From assembly GCA_002900555.1 (NCBI GenBank), contig MUGD01000228.1:1-5947 (forward strand): a DNA stretch of 5,947 nucleotides, written 5' to 3'. Made by a program: the position numbers and the translations under genes. The notes below the pieces were generated by a model that was given only the letters and a program-made list of their open reading frames with translations, was not told where the DNA came from and searched no databases. Positions 1 through 5,947 of the stretch are shown here, piece after piece; the first letter of the stretch is position 1; every line of letters starts with the position of its first letter. This DNA comes from Thermoplasmata archaeon M9B2D. Lineage in GTDB: Archaea > Thermoplasmatota > E2 > DHVEG-1.

Positions 1-975
1 ACACAGATTATGATGAACGTCGGGGTGCCTGAGCAAGCATTCCAACAAGGGCAGATACCGAACAACGGCGTAGGCTTAGCACGGGAAGAATTCATTATCA
101 ACTCACACATCGGCATTCATCCCCTTGCATTACTTGAGTATAAAACACTGGAAAAGAAAGCAGCAAAGGACAAGAAGATCGCGGAGGTCATCAAAAAGAT
201 CGATGAACGCAGCATCGGGTATGATGATAAAATGGAGTTCTTTGTTGATACGTTGGCGAGAGGAATCGCAAAGATAGCTGCAGGGTTCTACCCAAATGAT
301 GTCATTGTTCGGATGTCTGATTTTAAGACAAACGAATATGCAAACCTCATTGGTGGATATTTGTATGAACCTGAAGAGCATAACCCCATGATCGGCTGGC
401 GAGGGGCCTCTCGATACTATGACCCGAAGTTCAAACCAGCGTTCGGACTGGAATGTATCGCGTTAAAGAAAGCACGCAATGAGATGGGGCTTACCAATAT
501 CAAACCCATGATCCCGTTCTGCAGAACTCCTGAAGAAGGCCGAAAGGTCATCTCTGTTATGAACGAATACGGTCTGAAACAGGGGGAGAACGGTCTTGAA
601 GTGTATGTCATGTGTGAAATCCCATCTAACGTCATTGTCGCAGACCAGTTCTCAGAGATCTTCGATGGGTTTAGTATCGGGTCTAACGACCTTACACAGC
701 TCTCGCTTGGACTGGATCGGGACTCTGATCTGGTGGCACATATCTTTGATGAGCGGAACGATGCAGTGAAACGATTGATATCCCAAGTCATCTCGACTGC
801 ACATCAACATCATCCGAGACGAAAAGTCGGTATCTGCGGACAAGCACCCTCTGATTTCCCAGAGTTTGCGGAGTTTCTTGTTGAGTGCGGAATTGACAGC
901 ATCTCGCTGAACCCGGATACAGTCATCAAAACACGCTTGAAAATCGCTGAGACGGAACAACGGCTTGGACGATAA
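1..975 (+). CDS. ppsA: Phosphoenolpyruvate synthase, C-terminal part (5' end outside window)
   Basis: This is the PEP/pyruvate-binding C-terminal barrel of PEP synthase (pyruvate, water dikinase), a cytoplasmic enzyme that makes PEP from pyruvate and ATP for gluconeogenesis. The frame is open from base 1, so the ATG codons at 10 and 13 are internal and the ATP-grasp and phospho-histidine domains lie upstream of the window. Numbering codons from base 1, family signatures are clear: GVGLAREEFIIN near the start, VIVRMSDFKTNEYANLIGG (substrate loop), NPMIGWRGASRY, MCEIPSN with the metal-binding Glu at codon 206, GSNDLTQLSLGLDRDS with the metal-binding Asp at codon 230, and GICGQAPSD with the catalytic Cys at codon 279 (bases 835-837). 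The end, SLNPDTV followed by about 19 residues, is the normal PpsA C-terminus, so the 3' end is intact. The sequence is close to bacterial and archaeal PpsA alike. Nothing in this part looks degraded. Confidence 0.97.
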   Translation, partial: TQIMMNVGVPEQAFQQGQIPNNGVGLAREEFIINSHIGIHPLALLEYKTLEKKAAKDKKIAEVIKKIDERSIGYDDKMEFFVDTLARGIAKIAAGFYPNDVIVRMSDFKTNEYANLIGGYLYEPEEHNPMIGWRGASRYYDPKFKPAFGLECIALKKARNEMGLTNIKPMIPFCRTPEEGRKVISVMNEYGLKQGENGLEVYVMCEIPSNVIVADQFSEIFDGFSIGSNDLTQLSLGLDRDSDLVAHIFDERNDAVKRLISQVISTAHQHHPRRKVGICGQAPSDFPEFAEFLVECGIDSISLNPDTVIKTRLKIAETEQRLGR

Positions 976-978
976 TCC

Positions 979-1002
979 ATTTCCTTTCTTTTTTCCCTCT
1001 TC
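979..1002 (+). terminator. Pyrimidine/T-rich terminator-like tract after ppsA
   Basis: Four bases after the ppsA stop there is a run of almost pure pyrimidines including T6 at 989-994. Archaeal RNA polymerase commonly terminates at T-rich tracts without a hairpin. No stem-loop is visible here. The tract separates ppsA from the promoter of the next unit, which supports the assignment. This is inferred from composition and position. Confidence 0.55.
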
Positions 1003-1018
1003 CAGGCAGGCTCTTTCT

Positions 1019-1033
1019 CAAAAGTATTTAGTA
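1019..1033 (+). promoter_or_regulatory. BRE/TATA-like promoter of the HisA-like/DUF2240 unit
   Basis: CAAAAG (1019-1024) followed by TATTTAGTA (1025-1033) resembles an archaeal BRE plus TATA box. Counting about 25 bases from the box centre puts transcription start near 1054, almost on the ATG at 1056. There is no Shine-Dalgarno before that ATG. The two observations together suggest a leaderless or nearly leaderless transcript. The box is not a perfect consensus. Confidence 0.5.
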
Positions 1034-1055
1034 TTGCTACTAGTTGTCCTTTTGT

Positions 1056-1628
1056 ATGAATGTCATTCCGCTTGTTTCTGTGAAAAAAGGGGTTGTTTAT
1101 GATGGAAGAGAGCAGAGTGCATCTGTCTTTTCTCTTGACACGTTGTTTACCCGGGTCGAACGGGAGACGATGCTGTACGTGCTGGATTATGACGGCATAG
1201 AGCATAACAACCCTAATTTTGAGTTGTATCAACGACTCGCCGAACGCTATATTCTTTGGATTGACAATGGCCCCCGGAGACTTGATGACGTCATGGATAC
1301 CATTATGGCTGGTGCTACAACTATCACACTACGGCCAGATCTTTGGCCGGATCTGGACATGCCTGGTGTGCAGGAGCTGACTGAAGATGAGATCTATCTT
1401 GATTTAAGTCTGCACTATCAAGAACAACGGACACTGCAAGTACCCTACTCAGGTGATATCGGTATCGTTTTGTTTAATGATGAGACGTTGTATGGTAGCT
1501 TTTCAAAACAAAGTACTTCCAAGCAGAAAATATTCCTATACACGGATTCGACAGAGAAAAGCCGGTTCTGGGATGAACAAGGAATTGCCGGTATCATTAT
1601 CGATTTACAAAAAAAACAAGGAGCATAA
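1056..1628 (+). CDS. HisA-like (proFAR-isomerase-related) TIM-barrel protein, short and active-site degenerate
   Basis: This 190-residue protein resembles the archaeal HisA-related family (COG1411 type). Recognisable points are the β1-like start NVIPLVSVKKGVV, the β2-like YVLDYDGIEHNNPNFELYQRL, and ILWIDNGPRRLDDVMDTIMAG then ITLRPDLW, which match the β3-α3-β4 region of HisA. Further β-like segments (EIYLDLSL, GDIGIVLFN, KIFLYTD, GIAGIIID) allow a complete but compact eight-strand barrel, against roughly 230-245 residues in HisA. The catalytic Asp expected in β1 (IPALDL in HisA) is Ser8 here, and the GGGIR-type phosphate loop is replaced by DNGPR, so histidine-pathway isomerase activity is unlikely. 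I chose the ATG at 1056 because it begins directly at β1 and fits the predicted transcription start; an in-frame TTG at 1044 adds only MSFC. The DUF2240 gene follows two bases after its stop. Function is unknown and the family call is moderately secure. Confidence 0.8.
   Translation: MNVIPLVSVKKGVVYDGREQSASVFSLDTLFTRVERETMLYVLDYDGIEHNNPNFELYQRLAERYILWIDNGPRRLDDVMDTIMAGATTITLRPDLWPDLDMPGVQELTEDEIYLDLSLHYQEQRTLQVPYSGDIGIVLFNDETLYGSFSKQSTSKQKIFLYTDSTEKSRFWDEQGIAGIIIDLQKKQGA
1335..1356. repeat. Short inverted repeat inside the HisA-like gene
   Basis: CCAGATC and GATCTGG form 7-base arms around an 8-base loop. The same stretch encodes the near-repeat PDLWPDLD, which explains most of the symmetry, so a regulatory role is doubtful. 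Confidence 0.4.
1618..1623 (+). promoter_or_regulatory. Shine-Dalgarno of the DUF2240 gene
   Basis: AAGGAG lies 7 bases before the ATG at 1631 and overlaps the last codons of the HisA-like gene. It fixes the DUF2240 start and shows that an internal gene of the unit uses SD-led initiation, unlike the SD-less first gene. Confidence 0.75.
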
Positions 1629-1630
1629 AT

Positions 1631-2113
1631 ATGAACTCCGAGGCAGAAATCGTTATCGCATTTCTTTTTAACCGAAGTGGAAAAACCACGTTGACCGAGG
1701 CGGAGCTTTATTTGTCGTTATCCATGGAGCTTGGGTGGCTGTCCACAAAAGAGGCGCAGGAGTTTGTCAAATATGCACTCACACAAGGGTTGCTTGTGAG
1801 AAAAAATGAGGAGATGGCACCGAGTTTTCCTATTGAAAAAACTACAATTCCTTTGGGTTTTACTCCGTCGAAAAACCTTTTTTGTCAACAAACGGGCACA
1901 CAGGAAAAAGAAGATATCACGAAAAGGATTATCACTGTCATTTGTTCTCACACGCATCAGAGTTTTAACGATATACAGGATGAGATAACAAAGGAGCAAA
2001 AAGAGAAGAATCTGCTTCCCGAGGTTGCTGCCTTATATGTAGCACGGAGATATCATGTTGATATCACTGATTGGTTTAATGATGTCGAACAACACGTGTT
2101 TCAAAGAAAATAA
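1631..2113 (+). CDS. DUF2240 (COG3612) family protein
   Basis: This 160-residue soluble protein matches the archaeal DUF2240 family, whose function is not known. Family hallmarks seen are EIVIAFLFNRSGK at the N-terminus (residues 6-18), ELYLSLSMELGWLS (25-38), a helix ending in ALTQGLL (49-55), the IPLGF motif (73-77) after a charged linker, and a C-terminal helical region with LLPEVAALYVARRYHVD (128-144). The N-terminal ~58 residues have the helix-helix-helix then short-strand pattern of a winged-helix-like domain, so nucleic acid binding is possible but not shown. There is no membrane segment or signal peptide. The start is supported by AAGGAG at 1618-1623. It forms a transcription unit with the upstream HisA-like gene. 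Its last 13 bases overlap the end of the convergent permease gene. The length is normal for the family and no damage is seen. Confidence 0.88.
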   Translation: MNSEAEIVIAFLFNRSGKTTLTEAELYLSLSMELGWLSTKEAQEFVKYALTQGLLVRKNEEMAPSFPIEKTTIPLGFTPSKNLFCQQTGTQEKEDITKRIITVICSHTHQSFNDIQDEITKEQKEKNLLPEVAALYVARRYHVDITDWFNDVEQHVFQRK

Positions 2114-3408
2114 AGGATGATTGGCACTAGAAGCACTCCCATGCAATGACTTCGTCGTACACCCCAGCAGATTGGCAGAAACCCGATACTTGTCGCGGAG
2201 AATAACACCAGAAGACCAGATGGGCCTGTAAATAGAACAACAAGGGCACAAAGAAAGACAACCGTCAAAACCACGAGGGATTGATACGGGATTTTATGAA
2301 ATTTTTTTGCAAAGAGCCGCCCTACAACAAGTGTGAGAAAGTACGAAAGACATCCACTGAACACGATAAACAATAGCAGATAGGTTAGTCCCGTGGGCAT
2401 GAGAACGGAATCCCAGGGTTCTACCGCAATAAGCTGGTTGACCGCAATAGTGACGCCACTTCGGGTGCGCTGGATGATAAACAGCATAAGGATAACAGAA
2501 AACGCAGCTGCGGTGTTGACTGAGGAAAGGGTAACAATCGTCTGTTCCCTACTTGCTCTCTGACGAAGATTCATAGCTAGAACGGTCCCAATAGCGGTGG
2601 TAATACCAGGGATGACAGAGACAACTACACCGGCAAGGCTTCCCACTAGTACGGAACCAATCGATAATTTCTTTTCTATTTTATTTAATTTAAGCGGTTC
2701 TAGTTTCTGTGAGGGGATTGTCGGTTTTGCAAGCAGTGAATTTATCAAAGTTGGCAATCCAAACAACCCAGCAAGGGCTGGAAACAGCACAGCAGCAGGT
2801 AGTCCTATCGGTGATACAAGGGGTAAATCAAGGATAATCAGACCAAAAACTCCAGAGAGAAGAAAGACAAACCCAGCAAACAGCATTCCAGCAACTATCG
2901 GTAGTATCCCCTCAGAGCCAAGTTCGGTAATCCGGGTTTTTTCCGTCGCAATCATCAAAACGACAATGGCGATGAGTAGCCATACCATAATGCCTTGAAC
3001 CTCGTCATACAATAAAAGAGGAGGGCCCATAATGAATCGGATCGGAAGCAGGATGAGAAGACAAAAGATAATGGCCCCATAACTGCTTACTGCAGACAAT
3101 GCAACTGCCTTGTAACCGTTGCCGTCCAGCAGCATTCCATGCGCGGGAAGAACAGACAGTGCGGTTTCTTCCTCTGGGGCCCCGATGAAGGTTGCAGGTA
3201 TTGCATTGATAAACGAATGTGAGATGGATACAGAGATCATAAATCCCGCGATTAGAAAAAGGGGAGTACATAGTGCAATGGTCCCGGCAGAGGCTGACAG
3301 GAGAATCAGTGCGACGTTGTTGACATGCAATCCAGGGAGCAGGCCGGTGACGACACCAACAAGTACGCCAAGAGTACAGAATACGATAATAAGGATAAAA
3401 TCAAGCAT
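2101..3408 (-). CDS. TctA-family (tripartite tricarboxylate transporter-like) membrane permease, archaeal type
   Basis: This is a 435-residue polytopic membrane protein with about ten or more hydrophobic segments. Two internal repeats carry the TctA glycine/proline motif: GVVTGLLPGLHVNN (residues 18-31) and GSLAGVVVSVIPGITTAIG (256-274), the pseudo-twofold pattern of this family. The loop IGAPEEETALSVLPAHG (75-91) is the archaeal counterpart of the TctA acidic loop. Characterised bacterial TctA proteins form the large permease of tripartite carboxylate transporters with TctB and a periplasmic TctC; neither partner is recognisable here, so the substrate is unknown. The start ATG (3408-3406) has AGGGAG six bases upstream, and the start overlaps the end of the upstream OB-fold gene by 8 bases, which suggests translational coupling. 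The 3' end overlaps the DUF2240 gene. A poorly conserved charged loop (about 229-248) separates the two halves. Confidence 0.9.
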   Translation of the reverse strand: MLDFILIIVFCTLGVLVGVVTGLLPGLHVNNVALILLSASAGTIALCTPLFLIAGFMISVSISHSFINAIPATFIGAPEEETALSVLPAHGMLLDGNGYKAVALSAVSSYGAIIFCLLILLPIRFIMGPPLLLYDEVQGIMVWLLIAIVVLMIATEKTRITELGSEGILPIVAGMLFAGFVFLLSGVFGLIILDLPLVSPIGLPAAVLFPALAGLFGLPTLINSLLAKPTIPSQKLEPLKLNKIEKKLSIGSVLVGSLAGVVVSVIPGITTAIGTVLAMNLRQRASREQTIVTLSSVNTAAAFSVILMLFIIQRTRSGVTIAVNQLIAVEPWDSVLMPTGLTYLLLFIVFSGCLSYFLTLVVGRLFAKKFHKIPYQSLVVLTVVFLCALVVLFTGPSGLLVLFSATSIGFLPICWGVRRSHCMGVLLVPIILYFL

Positions 3409-4060
3409 ATGTTTCTCCCTTTAGTTTCGTAATTCTATGTGTGTCATCTGATACCTTCAGAAGATAGCGAAGGAAACACGGGTCGTAGAAAAATCGTCCA
3501 GCAACCGCTACGGCATCACCAATTGAAAGTACAGAGAGAAACGAGGAATCACAGGAGACTTCAAGGAGATGTGTATCCGTTGCGTCAGAAAGGATAAATG
3601 AAGAGGAGTGTTTTTTGGAAACAAAGCCTGTGACATTGACGTTGCCATTTGCATATCTTTCAGGGCATTCTGCAAGCTGCCAGAGGGGAAAGCTTTGATT
3701 GTCCCATTTTTCCAAAATAGTGACGAATTGGGGATTGCTTATTGTGATTTCCCATTGATTTTTGTAGCGCTGGACTTTTCCAACCGCCTGTACCCTATCC
3801 CCGAATTCCACGAATACAATACCTTCTATGTAAAGCACAACAGAAGCAGAACTATTACTCTGCTCTCGAAGGGTTATGAGTTGGCTGCCGAAATTCGTTG
3901 TTCGATAATCAGCCACAATTCCTTGAACAATCACTTGCTGTCCATTATAGGTGGATAGTGAGGAAAGCGATACCTCTGCCGGCTGTGAAATAAGCGAAAC
4001 ACCATAGAGCACGACAAGGGAGATGCCTGTGATAAGAATAACAAGATATTTGAATTTCAT
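3401..4060 (-). CDS. Membrane-anchored protein with two tandem OB-fold-like domains
   Basis: This 219-residue protein starts with a basic MKFK and one hydrophobic segment (about residues 5-24), a signal anchor or signal peptide without a lipobox Cys, so the rest probably lies outside the cytoplasm. Two similar β-rich units follow. The first (about 41-116) has VIVQGIV, GSQLITLRE, VVLYIEG, GDRVQAVGKV and WEITISN; the second (about 139-212) has VNVTGFV, SSFILSDA, LLEVSC, IGDAVAVAGRF and RYLLKVSD. The recurring order of a G-V strand, a central strand pair and a GD-V-x-V-x-G-x strand is typical of OB-folds of the tRNA_anti/nucleic-acid-binding type. Extracytoplasmic OB-folds often bind ligands other than nucleic acid, so the annotation does not imply DNA binding. 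The start ATG has GGGGG six bases upstream. The gene overlaps the TctA-like permease by 8 bases and is probably functionally linked to it. There are three Cys residues (132, 170, 195). The specific role is unknown. Confidence 0.75.
   Translation of the reverse strand: MKFKYLVILITGISLVVLYGVSLISQPAEVSLSSLSTYNGQQVIVQGIVADYRTTNFGSQLITLREQSNSSASVVLYIEGIVFVEFGDRVQAVGKVQRYKNQWEITISNPQFVTILEKWDNQSFPLWQLAECPERYANGNVNVTGFVSKKHSSSFILSDATDTHLLEVSCDSSFLSVLSIGDAVAVAGRFFYDPCFLRYLLKVSDDTHRITKLKGETYA
3415..3420 (-). promoter_or_regulatory. Shine-Dalgarno of the TctA-like gene
   Basis: On the minus strand AGGGAG is followed by the 6-base spacer AAACAT and the ATG. It sits inside the last codons of the upstream OB-fold gene, so termination of one frame and initiation of the next happen at the same place. 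Confidence 0.75.
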
Positions 4061-4066
4061 ATGTTT

Positions 4067-4071
4067 CCCCC
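4067..4071 (-). promoter_or_regulatory. Shine-Dalgarno-like G-run of the OB-fold gene
   Basis: On the minus strand GGGGG is followed by AAACAT and the ATG. Spacer and start are identical to those of the downstream TctA-like gene. It supports the start at 4060. Confidence 0.6.
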
Positions 4072-4091
4072 AGACTTAAATTATCAATTAG

Positions 4092-4101
4092 AAAATATAG
4101 A
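4092..4101 (-). promoter_or_regulatory. Possible TATA box for the OB-fold/TctA unit
   Basis: On the minus strand CTATATTTTC lies about 36 bases before the ATG in an AT-rich stretch. The usual 25-base distance puts transcription start near 4072, giving a leader of roughly a dozen bases that just contains the G-run. No clear BRE precedes it, and neighbouring A/T-rich words could serve equally well. Confidence 0.4.
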
Positions 4102-4155
4102 ATACCTTTATGTAATTTTCCTATTGTTCGTGTGTGAGTGAATACATGAGGGGAG

Positions 4156-4169
4156 AAAACTTTATAATA
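4156..4169 (+). promoter_or_regulatory. BRE/TATA promoter of the cdc48 gene
   Basis: GAAAAC is directly followed by TTTATAATA (4161-4169), close to the archaeal BRE plus TATA consensus. Transcription would start near 4190, leaving a leader of about 20 bases that carries GGTG at 4203-4206, six bases before the ATG at 4213. It is the best promoter match in the window. Confidence 0.7.
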
Positions 4170-4212
4170 CGTGTTATTCTTCTGGCAACCGTAACTACGA
4201 CTGGTGGGAGTT

Positions 4213-5947
4213 ATGGTACGAGAAGTTGTTCTGAAAGTATCAGAAGCATTTCAGCAAGATGTTGGATATGGTAGAGCACGAATTGATCATCAGACACGTA
4301 TGGATCTCGATCTTTCTATAGGAGATGTAATTGAACTTGAAGGGACAAAGGTGACTGCGGCGTCAGTCTGGCGTGCGCATCCCTCTGATGAGGGGAAAAG
4401 GCTTTTACGTATCGATAATCTAACCAGGAAAAACGCGGGAACAGGATTAGGAGATCGGGTAAAAATCAGGCGTGCTGAGGTAAAAGAAGCACGTGACGTT
4501 GCCCTAGCTCCCTTGATGCCGGAAGGCCAACGTATTGAATTTGGGATGGGTATTGACGTCATCATTAAGAAAAATATGCTGCGTCGACCGATTACGAAGG
4601 GAGATGAAATTATCATCCCAGGAATCGCGTTTTTTGGGAACGCACTTCCGTTTGTTATTGTTGATACGAATCCTCATGGTATTGTGATGATAACAGAACG
4701 TACTGTCTTACATGTAAAAGAAGAGGCAGCCAAGATTGCCGAGGAGGAAGGACCACGGGTCAGTTACGAGGATATCGGTGGCCTTCATATCGAGATTCAG
4801 AAGGTTCGAGAGATGATTGAGCTGCCGTTGAAACACCCAGAATTGTTCGACAGGCTTGGAATTGATCCCCCAAAGGGGGTTCTTCTGCATGGTCCGCCAG
4901 GGACTGGAAAAACTTTGATAGCGAAAGCAGTTGCAAACGAATCGGGCGCGAACTTTTATACAATAAACGGTCCGGAAATCATGAGCAAATTCTATGGTCA
5001 AAGCGAAGAGAATCTTCGTAAGGTTTTTGAGGAGGCCCAGAAGAATGCTCCATCGATTGTTTTTCTTGATGAGATTGATGCAATCGCGCCTAAACGCAGT
5101 GAGGTACACGGCGAGGTGGAGCGTCGTGTGGTGTCTCAGTTGTTGACACTGATGGACGGTTTGAAGGGCCGGGGAAAAGTCATTATTATTGGTGCGACAA
5201 ACATCCCTGATGTGATTGACCCAGCGTTACGGCGGCCAGGTCGGTTTGACCGCGAAATCCGCATCGATGTCCCTGACAGAAATGGCAGAAAGGAGATTCT
5301 GATGATTCATACAAGGGGCATGCCGATTAACCCTGGTCTTGTGGAGATTGCATCAGGAGTGAAGGTAAATGAGGAGAAGGTCCTTTCTGTCATCAAGCAG
5401 GGCATTAAAAAAATCCATATCTCGGATCTGCTGCGAAGCATGCTGCGTTCCAAGGATAGGAATAAGCGTGCTGAGGTTGTCAGCAAGTATCTTGATGTGA
5501 CGTTTACGTCATTAAAGGACCAAATGCCTCCGTTGTTTTATGAAAAAGTCATCCGTTTGATTGCTGATGAGATTACGAATTTATTGCCCTATGATTTGGA
5601 TGACGCCGAAGCGAATGTCAGCGCAGAACAGCAGATTAACGAGCGGCTTGCTACTATCCGAGAAAATCCTGATGAGTTTATCAAACGTATTTCGAAGGAA
5701 GCGCTTCTTGATGAAATCGCGGATATCACCTATGGTTTTGTCGGGGCGGACCTTGCCGCGTTAGCTCGTGAAGCTGCAATGAACGCGCTGCGACGGTATC
5801 TGCCTGAGATTGATTTGGAAAAACCGATTCCGATTGAACTTCTGGAGAAGATGGAGGTGACCCTTGATGATTTTAAGAGCGCACACCGGGGTATCGAGCC
5901 TTCCGCCTTGCGGGAGTTCTTTGTTGAGATCCCGAAAATCTCTTGGG
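4213..5947 (+). CDS. cdc48: Cdc48/VAT-type AAA ATPase, N-domain and D1 module (3' end outside window)
   Basis: This is an archaeal Cdc48/p97 homologue, a cytoplasmic hexameric unfoldase that threads protein substrates through its pore using ATP. Only 578 codons are in the window. The N-domain (about 1-175) shows the double-psi barrel pattern: [22 protein letters not shown] and [20 protein letters not shown], then the second lobe with [10 protein letters not shown]1 begins at YEDIGGL (185-191). Key residues are intact: Walker A GPPGTGKT (227-234), pore loop KFYG (259-262), Walker B FLDEIDAI with D286/E287, sensor-1 GATN (327-330) and arginine fingers in RRPGRFDRE (340-348). After HTRGMP (366-371) comes an extra block of about 120 residues before [14 protein letters not shown] (504-517), where VAT has only about a dozen. 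The helical small subdomain resumes with [16 protein letters not shown] and EPSALREF, the standard linker to D2. D2 is cut off by the window edge. The start is supported by a promoter and GGTG at good spacing. Confidence 0.97.
   Translation, partial: MVREVVLKVSEAFQQDVGYGRARIDHQTRMDLDLSIGDVIELEGTKVTAASVWRAHPSDEGKRLLRIDNLTRKNAGTGLGDRVKIRRAEVKEARDVALAPLMPEGQRIEFGMGIDVIIKKNMLRRPITKGDEIIIPGIAFFGNALPFVIVDTNPHGIVMITERTVLHVKEEAAKIAEEEGPRVSYEDIGGLHIEIQKVREMIELPLKHPELFDRLGIDPPKGVLLHGPPGTGKTLIAKAVANESGANFYTINGPEIMSKFYGQSEENLRKVFEEAQKNAPSIVFLDEIDAIAPKRSEVHGEVERRVVSQLLTLMDGLKGRGKVIIIGATNIPDVIDPALRRPGRFDREIRIDVPDRNGRKEILMIHTRGMPINPGLVEIASGVKVNEEKVLSVIKQGIKKIHISDLLRSMLRSKDRNKRAEVVSKYLDVTFTSLKDQMPPLFYEKVIRLIADEITNLLPYDLDDAEANVSAEQQINERLATIRENPDEFIKRISKEALLDEIADITYGFVGADLAALAREAAMNALRRYLPEIDLEKPIPIELLEKMEVTLDDFKSAHRGIEPSALREFFVEIPKISW
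5341..5712 (+). other. Extra helical segment within the Cdc48 D1 module
   Basis: Codons 377-500 lie between the end of the D1 large subdomain (HTRGMP) and the start of the small helical subdomain ([11 protein letters not shown]). In VAT and p97 this join is a short acidic linker. Here it is a mostly charged, helix-like stretch with a proline-containing break (QMPPLFYEK, 437-445) and an Asp/Glu/Asn-rich second part (about 459-488). The reading frame is uninterrupted and composition resembles the flanks. From memory, Thermococcales Cdc48 proteins also carry a longer segment at this place, and [13 protein letters not shown] resembles it, but I cannot align them here. Confidence 0.8.

Noticed and set aside
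1..975. ppsA as a truncated pseudogene
   Set aside because: The frame is open to the window edge and all C-terminal motifs, including the catalytic Cys, are present, so it is cut only by the window.
1044..1055. TTG at 1044 as the start of the HisA-like gene
   Set aside because: It adds only MSFC before the β1 strand, has no Shine-Dalgarno, and lies upstream of the predicted transcription start. The ATG at 1056 fits the fold and the promoter better.
417..1232. Overlapping minus-strand open frames opposite ppsA and the HisA-like gene
   Set aside because: They show no recognisable domain and lie opposite strongly conserved coding sequence; the frames are open only as a by-product of plus-strand codon use.
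1453..1671. A small plus-strand frame across the HisA-like/DUF2240 junction
   Set aside because: It is in a third frame, overlaps two well-supported genes and has no conserved features.
2049..2100. Small palindromes in the DUF2240 gene end as intrinsic terminators
   Set aside because: The arms are short and AT-rich, or lack a loop, and no T-run follows on either strand. They were kept only as a note in the convergent-overlap finding.
2597..2998. Plus-strand open frames opposite the permease gene (also 3119-3424 and 3608-3958)
   Set aside because: Their products are low-complexity mirror images of membrane-protein or OB-fold codons, without Shine-Dalgarno or promoter.
4290..5109. Minus-strand open frames opposite the cdc48 N-domain and D1
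   Set aside because: The plus strand encodes textbook Cdc48 motifs through the whole stretch, and the antisense products resemble nothing.
5341..5712. The extra Cdc48 segment as an intein
   Set aside because: There is no Cys/Ser at a plausible upstream junction, no His-Asn followed by Cys/Ser/Thr at the downstream end, and no homing-endonuclease motif. It also sits in a variable linker rather than at a conserved active-site motif where inteins usually insert.

Overview
The window is a compact, protein-coding stretch of an archaeal chromosome. The evidence is an archaeal-type Cdc48/VAT AAA ATPase, a DUF2240 (COG3612) protein, a HisA-related protein of the archaeal COG1411 kind and an archaeal-type TctA permease. 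TATA/BRE-like promoter elements and one apparently leaderless gene agree with this. A euryarchaeal or DPANN-like lineage fits best, but the sequence does not fix the taxon. I see no mobile element, CRISPR array, rRNA or tRNA, and no gene-free stretch longer than about 150 bases.

Layout, left to right: (1) 1-975, plus strand, the C-terminal PEP-binding barrel of phosphoenolpyruvate synthase, entering from outside the window and followed by a pyrimidine-rich terminator-like tract. (2) 1056-2113, plus strand, a two-gene unit: a shortened, catalytically degenerate HisA-like TIM barrel followed by a DUF2240 protein two bases downstream with a good Shine-Dalgarno. (3) 2101-4060, minus strand, a second two-gene unit: a membrane-anchored protein with two predicted OB-folds, whose 3' end overlaps by 8 bases the start of a TctA-family permease. 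The permease end overlaps the DUF2240 gene end by 13 bases (convergent). (4) 4061-4212, a divergent promoter region. (5) 4213-5947, plus strand, the N-domain and first AAA module of a Cdc48/VAT ATPase, running off the right edge.

Functionally the units look independent: central carbon metabolism (PpsA), an uncharacterised conserved pair (HisA-like/DUF2240), a predicted transport unit (OB-fold protein + TctA) and protein unfolding/quality control (Cdc48). The points most worth checking are an extra block of about 120 residues inside the D1 module of Cdc48, the translational coupling of an extracytoplasmic tandem OB-fold protein to a TctA permease with no recognisable TctB or TctC nearby, and the active-site-degenerate HisA-like barrel with a slippery A8 tract at its junction with DUF2240.
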